Notes: generated from the letters alone by a model not told the origin. DNA of 64,000 bases from Aureimonas altamirensis (GCF_001463885.1 NZ_BBWQ01000012.1:161746-225745), one strand, 5' to 3'. Counted from the stretch's first letter, positions 1 through 8,389 are shown. Numbers and translations are program-made.

Positions 1-492
1 GGCCAGGACCACATTGGTCAGGCTCTTGCCGAGAAGCGCGAGGATCAGCAGCGCGCACAATATGGTCGGGAAGGACAGCTGCAGGTCGACGATCCGCATC
101 ATCAGCGTCTCGGTACGACCGCCGACATAGGCTGCGAACAGGCCGAAGACGGTGCCGATCACGAAGGCCAGCGCAGCCGAGCCCAGCCCGACGAAGAGAC
201 TGATGCGCAACCCGTAAAGGATGGCTGACAGGAGGTCCCTCCCCTGGTCGTCCGAACCGAGATGGAAGGTGAAGCCGGTCATGGACTGGGTTCCGGGCGC
301 CATGCGCCCATCCATGAAGTCGATCTGCATGAGATCGTACGGGTCCTGGGCCGCCAGAAGCGGGGCGCAGATGGCTGCCAGAACGATGCCGAGCGTCAGG
401 ACGAGGCCCAGTGTCGCAAGCGGCGAGCGACAGAAGGCCTTTAAAAAGCCGAGGCCGAACCGTGCCGGTCGTGCGGGTGATGCGGCGCTCAT
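1..492 (-). CDS. Peptide-type ABC transporter permease, DppC/OppC-like (partial)
   Basis: This is the N-terminal 164 residues of an inner-membrane permease of the DppC/OppC/GsiD type; the rest lies beyond the left edge. After a short cytoplasmic N-terminus there is a first membrane helix, then the periplasmic stretch with the family-typical HLGSDDQGRDLLSAI segment and further hydrophobic helices (ISLFVGLGSAALAFVIGTVF). The frame is open to base 1. It starts 5 bases after the stop of the DppB-like gene, so both are in one operon with the binding protein upstream. The ATPase subunits are presumably off the left edge. The substrate (peptide, opine or other solute) cannot be told from the permease. 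Confidence 0.9.
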   Translation of the reverse strand, partial: MSAASPARPARFGLGFLKAFCRSPLATLGLVLTLGIVLAAICAPLLAAQDPYDLMQIDFMDGRMAPGTQSMTGFTFHLGSDDQGRDLLSAILYGLRISLFVGLGSAALAFVIGTVFGLFAAYVGGRTETLMMRIVDLQLSFPTILCALLILALLGKSLTNVVLA

Positions 493-497
493 GGCCC

Positions 498-1469
498 TCA
501 CTCCCCTTGCAGCCGGATGCGGGGATCCAGCAGCCGATAGGTGACGTCCACCAGGAAGTTGATGAACACGAACATGACGACGACCAGCATCAGGTAGGCG
601 ACGATGACCGGTCGATCGAGCGCGCCGATGCTGTCGATGATGACCTTGCCGATGCCGGGCCAGGAGAAGATCGTCTCCGTCACGACCGAGAAGGCAATGG
701 TCTGGCCGATGTCGAGCCCGACGACCGTCACCACCGGGATCATGACGTTTTTCAAGACATGCACCGACAGGATGCGCCGCGGCGACAGGCCCTTTGCCCG
801 TGCGAAGCGGACATAGTCGCTGGACACGGCCTCCCGCACCCCGGCTTCGGTCAGCCGCGTGACCATGGCGATGTTGAACAGCGACAGGCTCAGCGCCGGC
901 AGGATCATATGCCGCAGACCGTCCAGTGTCAGGAACGACCAGCCGATGCCGAAGACCACGCGCGTCTCGCCCCGGCCGGAGCTTGGGAGCCAGCCTGTAT
1001 AGACGCTGAAGATCATGATCAGGAGGATGCCGATCCAGAAGACCGGGAGGCTGAAGCCCAGGATCGAGCCTGCCATGATGCTGCGCGCAAGCACGCCGTG
1101 CGGCTTCCAGCCGGCGACGAGGCCAAGCGGCAGTCCGATCACGACCGACAGGAGCACGGCGGCAAGGGCCAGTTCCAGCGTAGCCGGCAGGCGCGACAGG
1201 ATCAGCTCGACGGCCGGCTCCTTGTAGACGTAGCTGATGCCGAGGTTTCCCTGGACGAGGCCCTTGAGGAACAGGAAGAACTGCTCGTACAGCGGCCGAT
1301 CCAGACCGAGATCGGCGATCAGGCGCAGCCGCTCTTCATGCGTGGCTTCCATCGGCAGCAACGTTTCGATCGGACTGCCGATCATGTGCAAACCGAGGAA
1401 CAGGATGAGCGCCATTGCCAGGGCGACGAGAACCGCCTGCAGGGCACGCTGTATGATCCAGATGGTCAT
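498..1469 (-). CDS. Peptide-type ABC transporter permease, DppB/OppB-like
   Basis: This 323-residue inner-membrane permease has the length and layout of DppB/OppB/GsiC proteins: an N-terminal helix (residues 5-30), a periplasmic segment with LDRPLYEQFFLFLKG, then a five-helix core with the EAA loop RAKGLSPRRIL that contacts the ATPase, and a C-terminal DVTYRLLDPRIR end typical of the family. It forms the translocation pore with the DppC-like partner directly downstream. The binding protein gene lies 81 bases upstream on the same strand. Identity as a family-5 transporter is clear; the substrate is not. Confidence 0.93.
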   Translation of the reverse strand: MTIWIIQRALQAVLVALAMALILFLGLHMIGSPIETLLPMEATHEERLRLIADLGLDRPLYEQFFLFLKGLVQGNLGISYVYKEPAVELILSRLPATLELALAAVLLSVVIGLPLGLVAGWKPHGVLARSIMAGSILGFSLPVFWIGILLIMIFSVYTGWLPSSGRGETRVVFGIGWSFLTLDGLRHMILPALSLSLFNIAMVTRLTEAGVREAVSSDYVRFARAKGLSPRRILSVHVLKNVMIPVVTVVGLDIGQTIAFSVVTETIFSWPGIGKVIIDSIGALDRPVIVAYLMLVVVMFVFINFLVDVTYRLLDPRIRLQGE

Positions 1470-1550
1470 GGGTCTACCGATCGTTCCGCAGCCGCGCCGG
1501 TGCCGGGTCGGTTGTCACCGGCTCGGCGCGGACGTTGCATCCGGTTTTGC

Positions 1551-3122
1551 TTACTGTGCGGCCGTGACGTCTTTCGCGAGCGTTCGTTCGTCGATGCGAG
1601 GCTCGTAGGAGATTCCCTTGCGCATCACCCACGCGTTGCTCTGCAGATAGAGCGGGATGATGGCCGTATCGTCGAGCGCAACCGTTACAGCCTCCTTCAG
1701 GGCGGCTTCGCGCGCGTTCTCGTCGGTAAGGCTCTGTGCGCGGGCTACCAGCGCGTCGAGGTCCGCGTTCGAATAGCCGCTATCGTTGGACGCACCGAGC
1801 CCGCGTTCGGGATCGTCGGTACCGATCACGTTCACCAGCATGGAGCTTGCATCGTAGGTCGCGTTGCCGAGCCCCAGGAGCTTGATCGCGACATCCTTCT
1901 TGCGGGACGAAAACGTCGTCCAGGGGAGCGCTTCGATGCGAGTGGCCACACCGATCCGGGACCACATCTGGGCGATGGCCTGAACGACGGCCGGTGCGTT
2001 GGGGTACCGGTCGTTCGGAACATGGATGGTAAGCCGGAAACCGTCCGGATAGCCGGCCTCTGCCAGCAGCGCCTTCGCGGCTGCAGGGTCCGTCTGCGGC
2101 ACATCGATTTCGGCATTCCAGGAATAGGTACCTTCGGGCAGCCACTGACCGGTCGCCGTCGCCGTGCCCCCCATGATCCGCTCCGCGATGCCCTGCCGGT
2201 TGATGGCGATCGACAATGCCTTGCGCACCCTTGGATCGGTCAAGGGATTCACGTCGAGGGTTTCGCCATTGGGGCCCGAAACGAATGGTTTCCAGCCGTC
2301 GCCCGACACTGTCGGCGCCAGGTAGATCACCCGAAGTCCTGGAGTGGAAGCGAAGACCAATCCGTCTTCGGCCTTGAACCGCTCGATATCGGTAGCCGCA
2401 GGAACATCGATGATGTCCACGTCCCGCGCCAGGATGGCCGTCGTGCGCGAACTGTTGTTGCCGATCATCCGGTAGGTCGCACGGTCCCAGGCGACCTCGC
2501 CGTGCCACCAGTCGGGATTGCGCTCCAGGACCACCTGGTCGCCCTGCCGGAAGCTGGAATAGCGGAATGCGCCGGTGCCGACCGCCGCCTTGCCCGAATT
2601 GTAGTCCGCCGTGTCGGCTCCATCGCCGACATGCCGGGAAACGATGGCTATGTTGGCGACTTCCCCCGGCAAGGTCGGCGTGGGCTGATGCGTGGACAGG
2701 AGGACCGTCAGGTCGTCTTCGGCCTCGACCGTCTCGATGTTGCGCAGGAAGCCGCCGAAGCCGCCGGGACTGTTGGGAACATTGCGCGCGCGGGCGAAGG
2801 TGAAGACGACATCGTCCGCCGTAAACGCGACCCCGTCATGCCAGGTGACACCCGGGCGCAGCTTGAACCGCCACTGACGTTCACCGACCGGCTCCCAGCT
2901 TTCCGCAAGGCCGGGGACGAGCTGTCCGGAAGCGGTTCGCTCGGTCAGCCGGTCGAAGATCTGCATCGCAATGCTGTTATTGGGGGACGCATTGTAGAAA
3001 TGCGGGTCGATCGATGTGACAGAGCCGGCAAGGCCAATCGTCAGGTCGGCAGCAGTGGCTGGTACCGACAGGCAGGCTGCCGCGATTGCGGCAATGAATC
3101 CGGAATGCAGACGCAAGGTCAT
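1551..3122 (-). CDS. ABC transporter substrate-binding protein, family 5 (DppA-like)
   Basis: The 523-residue product is a periplasmic solute-binding protein of the SBP_bac_5 family. It opens with a signal peptide (about residues 1-24, ending VPATA-A). It has the typical segments LTERTASGQLVPGLAESW and WRFKLRPGVTWHDG near residues 40-95, and the family motif DPRVRKALSIAINR near residue 300. It is the first gene of a three-gene minus-strand unit with DppB- and DppC-like permeases. A LysR regulator lies upstream on the same strand and a PrpF-like enzyme diverges from it, so the transported solute may be an organic acid or derivative rather than a peptide; that is inference. Confidence 0.93.
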   Translation of the reverse strand: MTLRLHSGFIAAIAAACLSVPATAADLTIGLAGSVTSIDPHFYNASPNNSIAMQIFDRLTERTASGQLVPGLAESWEPVGERQWRFKLRPGVTWHDGVAFTADDVVFTFARARNVPNSPGGFGGFLRNIETVEAEDDLTVLLSTHQPTPTLPGEVANIAIVSRHVGDGADTADYNSGKAAVGTGAFRYSSFRQGDQVVLERNPDWWHGEVAWDRATYRMIGNNSSRTTAILARDVDIIDVPAATDIERFKAEDGLVFASTPGLRVIYLAPTVSGDGWKPFVSGPNGETLDVNPLTDPRVRKALSIAINRQGIAERIMGGTATATGQWLPEGTYSWNAEIDVPQTDPAAAKALLAEAGYPDGFRLTIHVPNDRYPNAPAVVQAIAQMWSRIGVATRIEALPWTTFSSRKKDVAIKLLGLGNATYDASSMLVNVIGTDDPERGLGASNDSGYSNADLDALVARAQSLTDENAREAALKEAVTVALDDTAIIPLYLQSNAWVMRKGISYEPRIDERTLAKDVTAAQ

Positions 3123-3254
3123 CTCCCCTGAACGTTGGAGCGCGGTGCCCCATGCCTATCGCCGGCATCGGCGACGTCATGGAACCGTTACAAATCGAGG
3201 TCGCATCCGGCCAATGAATATTTTTATCAACGTCGATGCACAGGATGAATAACT

Positions 3255-4199
3255 CTAGGCGGACTGCTGCGGCGTACGGCCTGCCGTGGCGATGGGGGCT
3301 GCCTCCTGCCATTCGCCGAGCAACATCTCCAGGAAATGTCCCGCCGCAGGCGACAGGCGGCTTTGCCGGCGCCGGACGACGCCGATGGAGCGGGAAACTT
3401 CCGGCTCTATCAGGGGGCGCGTGGTCAAATAGGGATGTTCGTCCTGCGGTGTTGCGAGACTGGGTAATACGGATACGCCAAGCCCCGCCTCCACCAGCCC
3501 GAGGGAGGTGGACAGGTGCGTCACCTCGTAGAACCATTGAAGGCGCAGGTTGGAGCGTGCCAGCGCTGCGTCGAGCAAGGTGCGGTTGCCGCTCGTGCGG
3601 CCGACGGTAATCAGCCGGTGCCCTTCGAGTTCGGACCAGCGGAGCGGACCCGTGGTCGCCGCGAGTGGATGGTCCTTGCGGCAGGCCAGCACGAAGGGGT
3701 CTTCCATAAGCGGCGTGAATTGAAGATTCGGATCCGAAGATGCGGAAAGGGTGATCCCGAACTCGACCTCCCCGCGTGCGACGCTGGCCAGACCGTCATT
3801 GGCGCTGAGGTCCAGTATCCTGAACCGGATCTGCGGGAACTGCGCATTGAAGCGCTTGATGACGCGCGGCAGAAAGTAGAAGGCCGCTGTTGGAAGACAG
3901 GCGATGGTAACGACGGCCGATTGACGCTCGCCCAGCTCGCGAATGGAGAAGAGTGATTGGTCGAACTCGTCCAGCATTCGGCGCACCAGAGGTACGAGTT
4001 CGCGCCCGACGGCCGTCGGAGCAACCCGGCGCGTCGTTCTTTCCAGGAGCGAGGCCCCGACGGCCGCCTCCAGTTTCTGGATACGGCGCGTGAGCGCCGG
4101 CTGTGACAGGTTCAGCGCATCCGCGGCTTTGTGGAAGCCTTCCAGCTCCACGACCGTCAGGAAAGCACGCAAATCGAGAACGTCGCAATTGATGCTCAT
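3255..4199 (-). CDS. LysR family transcriptional regulator
   Basis: This 314-residue LysR-type regulator has an N-terminal winged helix (DLRAFLTVVELEGFHKAAD, with helix NLSQPALTRRIQ near residues 30-45) and a C-terminal effector-binding domain. I chose the ATG at 4199 because it puts the DNA-binding domain at the very N-terminus; the frame is open 63 bases further upstream, but that extra peptide has no family counterpart. It diverges from the PrpF-like gene across a 95-base gap holding an inverted repeat, and precedes the peptide-type transporter genes on its own strand. It probably controls one or both; the inducer is unknown. Confidence 0.92.
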   Translation of the reverse strand: MSINCDVLDLRAFLTVVELEGFHKAADALNLSQPALTRRIQKLEAAVGASLLERTTRRVAPTAVGRELVPLVRRMLDEFDQSLFSIRELGERQSAVVTIACLPTAAFYFLPRVIKRFNAQFPQIRFRILDLSANDGLASVARGEVEFGITLSASSDPNLQFTPLMEDPFVLACRKDHPLAATTGPLRWSELEGHRLITVGRTSGNRTLLDAALARSNLRLQWFYEVTHLSTSLGLVEAGLGVSVLPSLATPQDEHPYLTTRPLIEPEVSRSIGVVRRRQSRLSPAAGHFLEMLLGEWQEAAPIATAGRTPQQSA

Positions 4200-4229
4200 A
4201 ACGAAATAGTCCGGCAAATCTTTGCATTT

Positions 4230-4252
4230 TACGCCCGGTCTGACTGGGCGTA
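4230..4252. promoter_or_regulatory. Inverted repeat in the lysR/prpF-like divergent promoter
   Basis: The sequence TACGCCC, nine bases, GGGCGTA forms a perfect 7-base inverted repeat in the 95-base gap between two divergent genes. Such dyads are usual LysR-type operators. The role is inferred from position and symmetry. Confidence 0.5.
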
Positions 4253-4294
4253 ATTGCATCAATCAAGGTTATTGGTGCAACGAGCGCAAGTATC

Positions 4295-5398
4295 ATGCTT
4301 ATATCTACCCATTCCAGTGGAACGCGGGTTCCGGCCGTGCTGATGCGTGGCGGGACATCGCGGGGGCCGTTTATCCTCGAGCGGGATCTTCCCGCCGATA
4401 CGCAGCATCGTGACAGGGCTTTGCTGGAGATCATGGGGTCGCCCAATTCCCTGCAGTTAGGCGGCATTGGCGGAGGCGATCCGCTGACGAGCAAGGTCGC
4501 CATCATCGCGCCGTCCGAGCGTCCCGGCATCGATGTCGAGTATCTCTTCGCGCAGGTCGGCGTGACGCAGCCTGTCGTCGACACCAGCCCCAACTGCGGC
4601 AACATGCTGTCCGCCGTCGGCCCGTTCGCAATCGAAGCCGGGCTCGTTCGGCCCGGGGATCGTGAAACGACGGTGCGCATCTACAACCGCAACACCGGGA
4701 CGAGCGTCCATGCCGTCGTCCAGACCCCCGGCGGCCTGGTCACCTATGAAGGCGATGCCGAGATCGATGGAGTTCCCGGCTCCGCTGCCCCTATCAAGCT
4801 GACGTTTCTCGACGCGACCGGGTCGAAGACGGGTGGCCTGTTCCCGACGGGGAAACGACGTGAGATCATCAACGATATTGCGGTCAGCCTTGTCGATTAC
4901 GCCATGCCGATGATGCTGGTAAAGGCCGCCGATCTCAGCCTTGCCGGTGATGAGGCACCAGAGGTGCTGGACTCCCGGCCGGATCTGTTCCGGCAACTTG
5001 AGGCCATGCGGCGCGAAGCCGGTCGCCGCATGGGGCTGGGCGACGTGTCCAATGCCGTCATCCCGAAGATCGGTATCCTGTCTGGCCCACGGCGTGAGGA
5101 TGGCACGATTACGTCCCGCTATCTTGTACCGCACCGCACTCACCGGGCGCACGCCGTGACGGGTGCTTTGTGCGTGGCGGTCGCCGCGCGCTCTGCCGGG
5201 ACGGTCGCCTACGAAGTCGCCCGGGCGGAGGATGGTTCCGGCACGGTGCTCGTTGAGCATCCGAGCGGCAAGCTCTCGATCGACCTCGATATGGGCGATG
5301 ACGGCATGGTGCGTCGCGCCAGCCTGATCCGAACGGCCCGTCGCATCTTCGAAGGCAACGTCATCCTGTCCGGTATGGACGGAGCAGGTACGGACTGA
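4295..5398 (+). CDS. PrpF family isomerase (4-oxalomesaconate tautomerase-like)
   Basis: This 367-residue protein belongs to the PrpF/DAP-epimerase-fold group, which moves double bonds in unsaturated acids such as methylaconitate or 4-oxalomesaconate. The family signature RGGTSRGPF is at residues 18-26. SPNCGN near residues 98-103 carries the conserved Cys101, and GGDPLTSK (to Lys67) and PTGKRRE are also typical. Length and motifs suit the GalD/4-oxalomesaconate tautomerase branch of protocatechuate/gallate breakdown, but methylitaconate or aconitate isomerases look alike. It diverges from the LysR gene, its likely regulator. No ring-cleavage genes are nearby, which argues for a stand-alone acid isomerase. 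Confidence 0.85.
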   Translation: MLISTHSSGTRVPAVLMRGGTSRGPFILERDLPADTQHRDRALLEIMGSPNSLQLGGIGGGDPLTSKVAIIAPSERPGIDVEYLFAQVGVTQPVVDTSPNCGNMLSAVGPFAIEAGLVRPGDRETTVRIYNRNTGTSVHAVVQTPGGLVTYEGDAEIDGVPGSAAPIKLTFLDATGSKTGGLFPTGKRREIINDIAVSLVDYAMPMMLVKAADLSLAGDEAPEVLDSRPDLFRQLEAMRREAGRRMGLGDVSNAVIPKIGILSGPRREDGTITSRYLVPHRTHRAHAVTGALCVAVAARSAGTVAYEVARAEDGSGTVLVEHPSGKLSIDLDMGDDGMVRRASLIRTARRIFEGNVILSGMDGAGTD

Positions 5399-5532
5399 GT
5401 CTATCCAGGCCCTTCCGGAAGCGAACCCTTTGGTGGAGCAGGTCGGAGGCGATCGCGGAAAGGCTCGTCACGGGCGACGTTTCAAGAGCATCTCGCCACG
5501 TTACATCGCTTGGGACTTCTGGTGGACCTGAA

Positions 5533-5544
5533 TCACTCCCACTC
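5533..5544. repeat. Attachment-site-like core, left copy
   Basis: The 12 bases TCACTCCCACTC recur in the same orientation at 8306-8317. Read on the minus strand they give GAGTGGGAGTGA, the usual codons for the C-terminal Glu-Trp-Glu-stop of GMP synthase, a well-known target of integrative elements. No guaA coding sequence is present, so this would be a core left by integration. Confidence 0.4.
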
Positions 5545-5598
5545 AATCATAAAACGTCCGTAAATTCATTATATATATTAAAACCACCACATGGCTTG

Positions 5599-5617
5599 AT
5601 ACCATGAAAAATACCAT
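5599..5617. repeat. Paired ATACCAT repeat, left copy
   Basis: Two ATACCAT heptamers lie 12 bases apart (start to start), about one helical turn. The 19-base unit matches 8218-8236 at 18 of 19 positions. Both copies lie just inside the attachment-like cores, as expected for arm-type or excisionase binding sites; the function is inferred. Confidence 0.5.
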
Positions 5618-5764
5618 GTCTGGCGGTTGCCGCTAGCGGCTTCGGAACTTGGTGCCGTCGCCTTTGATCTTGTCAGGGTCTGTCTTACGCAATTTAATGC
5701 AATCTCCATTGCACGGAGCTCGGAAAGAGCCTCGTCGGAGAACCCATTGGATCGAGGACCGACC

Positions 5765-5980
5765 ATGACCCGCCCGACCCTTGAAATCTTCACTGAAGAC
5801 GCAGGCCTGTACGCTGTCGCTCGTGATGCAGGCGAAACCCTCGGCGTAATCGGCCCGATGGATGACCGCGACGCACTCATGAACGCTGCCATCGAACGCT
5901 GGCGGAACGTCGATCACATCGACCTGCCAGACTGCCGGACACCTGCCTTTGGTGAACGCGAATGGATCGGCGTCTTTTGA
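5765..5980 (+). CDS. Small hypothetical protein (71 residues)
   Basis: A short acidic soluble protein starting MTRPTLEIFTEDAGLYAVAR. The ATG at 5765 follows a GAGGA ribosome binding site by eight bases, so this start was preferred to an in-frame codon 138 bases upstream. No motif is recognised. It has no signal peptide and no membrane segment. It lies inside the repeat-bounded accessory segment but has higher GC than the following two genes, so it may be a separate acquisition. The function is unknown. Confidence 0.55.
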   Translation: MTRPTLEIFTEDAGLYAVARDAGETLGVIGPMDDRDALMNAAIERWRNVDHIDLPDCRTPAFGEREWIGVF

Positions 5981-6319
5981 CCCGAAACGTGCTTTGGCCT
6001 AACCACCGCATCCCAGCCAAGCGGTAGGGAGGGAACCGCAGCCAGATCGGCTTGACCTAGAGCCGCTGCCATTGCGGTCATCCGATCATGTGGCTTCAGT
6101 TTCCCGAAGCTGACTCGCATGCTCGCTTAGGTGGAGCGTGCCTGCGCTATCGAATGGCGGTAATCCAGCAGCCTACATCCCCCTGTCCAGCGCTTATACC
6201 GCCGATCAACGAGCAACCTCACTTGGCTGAAATAACGTTGGTGTACCCGGCATTGGTTCGAAGTTGTAGCGGCCGTCGATACGTCATGTTATTCGATGAT
6301 CAAGGTGGGGGTGCGTTGA
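5981..6319 (+). other. Intergenic region, no recognisable gene
   Basis: About 340 bases without a supported gene. Short open frames on both strands lack family resemblance. The right end has a G-rich stretch (AAGGTGGGGG near 6302) that may serve as ribosome binding site for the gene starting at 6320. Confidence 0.4.
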
Positions 6320-7294
6320 ATGCAGAATGATCGTCGGCAATTTTACATCTATGACCTTGAAATCGGCGCGAGGAAGGAAGGCGCGTCCATTCCCACGATG
6401 GACGACTTGGTTCCTATTTTGCAGCGGATGAAAAACACGGGGCGAACTTATTCTATTCGCTCTGACACTGCTACGATGTTGGTAGGCGACATGCACGTTG
6501 ATGCCGCCCAGCAATTCATCACGCTTCTTATTCGGTTGTCCGATAAGACAGCGCCGAACAGTGTTACATCTGACCCTCAGGCAGGTCTTTTCAATGTTCA
6601 CGCCAAGGGACCGAACCAAGGTGCAGATTTCGCCTGTCACGTTCTGATTTCCACTGCGCAAGAACAAGGCTTTCCCAATGTCTACACGTGCGCCATTGAG
6701 CGCGTCGCGGGAATCGCCTCTAGTTTAGTGCAACGATTACTGTCAAAACTATTGAATTTCGAGTTCAAGGATGACGCCACGTCATTTTCCTATCCGCACC
6801 CAGCCGGCGGCTTTACCCGTCAAGGTTTGCCACGAACCGACCGTTGCTGCCCCCACGTCGAACTACGCGGACGGCCCTCCGACACGTTGATTAACGACAT
6901 TAACAATGGCCAAATCACAGGGATATCACTTGTAAAAGCAGAGGCCGTGGCCCCGGTGGCTGGCGCGGCTTATCTCACGAAGAAGGAATCGGAACTGCGC
7001 CTTCAGATCGACCGGAACAACCTTCCAGCGAACCTTTGGTAATCACTACTTCAAACCTTTCAAGCAAATTCCGGAAATTACGGTGTTGCTAAAGTTAGTT
7101 ATAAGATTCCCGGACAAGCACGATCAGTCACGGTCGAAATAGATGCAAATACCGGCAATCCATTGGAGGAAATGTACGTAAAATCCTTCGACGTAACGAA
7201 CATACTCCCGTTCTTAGACCACTCTGCTATGCAGATTGTTGTTCATTTCCGAGACATGGCAATCCCGGAATTTTTGGATCAACGGACGATATAA
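6320..7294 (+). pseudogene. Soluble protein of a two-gene module, interrupted by an in-frame TAA
   Basis: One reading frame runs from ATG 6320 to TAA 7292-7294 (324 codons) with a single internal stop, TAA at 7040-7042. The frame after it stays open for 83 codons and reads like normal protein (NSGNYGVAKVSYKIPG, MQIVVHFRDMAIPEFL), and its true stop sits one base before the start of the next gene. A nonsense mutation in a once-intact gene is therefore the simplest reading. The 240-residue front part may still be made. It starts QFYIYDLEIG and has a GFPNVYTCAIERVAGIASS stretch near residue 115, but no family was recognised. Size, layout and the membrane partner recall phage RexA/RexB; that is analogy only. 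Base composition is more AT-rich than the flanks. Confidence 0.7.
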
Positions 7295-7295
7295 G

Positions 7296-7892
7296 GTGCT
7301 CAAACAGCTTATATATGAACTTAGTCGGGGCTTCGCCTATAGGGGCATATCGCATGGCGAAATGCGAACCTATACGACGTGGCTCCCGCTAGCCCTCACG
7401 ATCTTGGCCGCTGCGGTTTATGCCCTCTTGCCGGTGAAGCCTGCGCTTGTCGGGTCGAGCGGCCTTATCGGAAGCTTGCTGACGCTCGTTTCGACGCTGC
7501 CCGGCTTCTACTTCGCTGGCCTTGCGGCGGTCGCTACGTTCGGTAGCACGACGATGGACCATGAAATGCCAGCACCAGCACCCGAAGTCGAAATGCGAGT
7601 GCGCGGGCGACAGGTGCCGGTCAAACTGACGCGACGTTTGTTCCTGTCCTACCTGTTTTCGTACCTTGTTATTCTGTCGTTCGGCCTGTGCTTCGCGCTC
7701 ATGGCTATCAACGCCTTCGCGCCGTCGATTGACGTGCTGCACGCTGCGATGGGCCGTTGGACGGGCGCGGCTTGGCCGTGGCTAATACTGAAAGGCGCGG
7801 TCGGCTTCGTCCTGACATTCGCGTTTGCTTCGATGGTCATTTCAACGCTGCATGGCGTTTTCTTCCTGGCCGAGAAAATTCATCAACCTTGA
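7296..7892 (+). CDS. Four-helix membrane protein, partner of the 6320 gene
   Basis: I start this at GTG 7296, one base after the TAA ending the preceding frame, which implies translational coupling; a start at 7236 would overlap that gene by 59 bases. The 198-residue product has a short positively charged N-terminus and four membrane helices (about residues 28-48, 55-80, 115-140, 160-190), with a polar loop (EVEMRVRGRQVPVKLTRR) between helices 2 and 3. No enzyme motif is visible. A soluble sensor plus a small multispanning membrane effector is the plan of several abortive-infection systems. With its partner broken, the pair is probably inactive unless readthrough occurs. Confidence 0.65.
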   Translation: MLKQLIYELSRGFAYRGISHGEMRTYTTWLPLALTILAAAVYALLPVKPALVGSSGLIGSLLTLVSTLPGFYFAGLAAVATFGSTTMDHEMPAPAPEVEMRVRGRQVPVKLTRRLFLSYLFSYLVILSFGLCFALMAINAFAPSIDVLHAAMGRWTGAAWPWLILKGAVGFVLTFAFASMVISTLHGVFFLAEKIHQP

Positions 7893-8151
7893 GGTAGGGT
7901 AAACCTATCTTGCGCCAGCCGCCGAGATAGCCGACCGCCTCCAGCCCCCTTTTCGGACATTCCGTCGTAGTCAGAATCGATCTTGCGCGTAACCGAGTAT
8001 CGCGAAGCAAGGGAGGCCGATCGCCGCCTCGAATGCACTGAACATCCAAATACCATGCTCGCGTATGCCCTGAACGGCTGCTGAAGCAGAACACGAATAT
8101 TCTGAATTTTCAGTGCGTTACCAAAGCATGCATGGCTTCAATCGAGCATTT

Positions 8152-8188
8152 GATACCATGACGGAGCCGGAATCCCGTTTATGGTATC
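8152..8188. repeat. Inverted pair of the ATACCAT motif
   Basis: GATACCAT (8152-8159) and ATGGTATC (8181-8188) form a perfect 8-base inverted repeat with a 21-base spacer. It uses the heptamer that also occurs as tandem pairs at 5599 and 8218. Confidence 0.5.
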
Positions 8189-8217
8189 GGCGGGAACTTC
8201 ACTAGCACGCCGCTCTT

Positions 8218-8236
8218 ATACCATGGAAAATACCAT
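8218..8236. repeat. Paired ATACCAT repeat, right copy
   Basis: Matches the 19-base unit at 5599-5617 at 18 of 19 positions, in the same orientation and with the same 12-base spacing of the two heptamers. It lies about 70 bases inside the right attachment-like core. Confidence 0.5.
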
Positions 8237-8248
8237 TTATGATTTGGG

Positions 8249-8296
8249 ATAAGTTATTGTTTTATTGAATTTTAACAAGCAAAAACAATAACTTAT
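8249..8296. repeat. Perfect 15-base inverted repeat, AT-rich
   Basis: ATAAGTTATTGTTTT (8249-8263) is exactly mirrored by AAAACAATAACTTAT (8282-8296) with an 18-base loop. It could be a bidirectional terminator for the module to its left or a protein-binding dyad of an integrative element. There is no G+C-rich stem, so a classical intrinsic terminator is less likely. Confidence 0.6.
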
Positions 8297-8305
8297 AATC
8301 TCACC

Positions 8306-8317
8306 TCACTCCCACTC
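8306..8317. repeat. Attachment-site-like core, right copy
   Basis: Identical to 5533-5544 over 12 bases (TCACTCCCACTC), same orientation, 2773 bases apart. Outside the core the flanks differ. Confidence 0.4.
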
Positions 8318-8389
8318 GAATATTTTTTTCGCCCTAAGCTTCTGATATATCTGCAAAAATAATTTCAGCGGCCGATTATGCCGTGTAAG

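Larger units (their letters stand above)
5399..5764. other. Intergenic region at the left edge of an accessory block
   Basis: No convincing gene. From about 5530 the composition becomes AT-rich. Bases 5531-5550 resemble the 3' end of guaA on the minus strand (sense codons for Ile-Glu-Trp-Glu-stop), and a 19-base repeat follows at 5599-5617. A ribosome binding site (GAGGA) for the next small gene lies at its right end. Confidence 0.5.

Noticed and set aside
411..3131. A 906-codon open frame on the plus strand
   Set aside because: It is the antisense shadow of the DppB-like permease and the binding-protein genes; composition is Asp/Arg/His-rich low-complexity, typical of the wrong strand in high-GC DNA.
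4200..4262. LysR protein starting at 4262
   Set aside because: The added 21 residues precede the normal family start and overlap the inverted-repeat operator region.
5531..5550. Real 3' end of guaA
   Set aside because: Only the last few codons match; the upstream minus-strand sequence is AT-rich and not GuaA-like, so it can only be a core or chance match.
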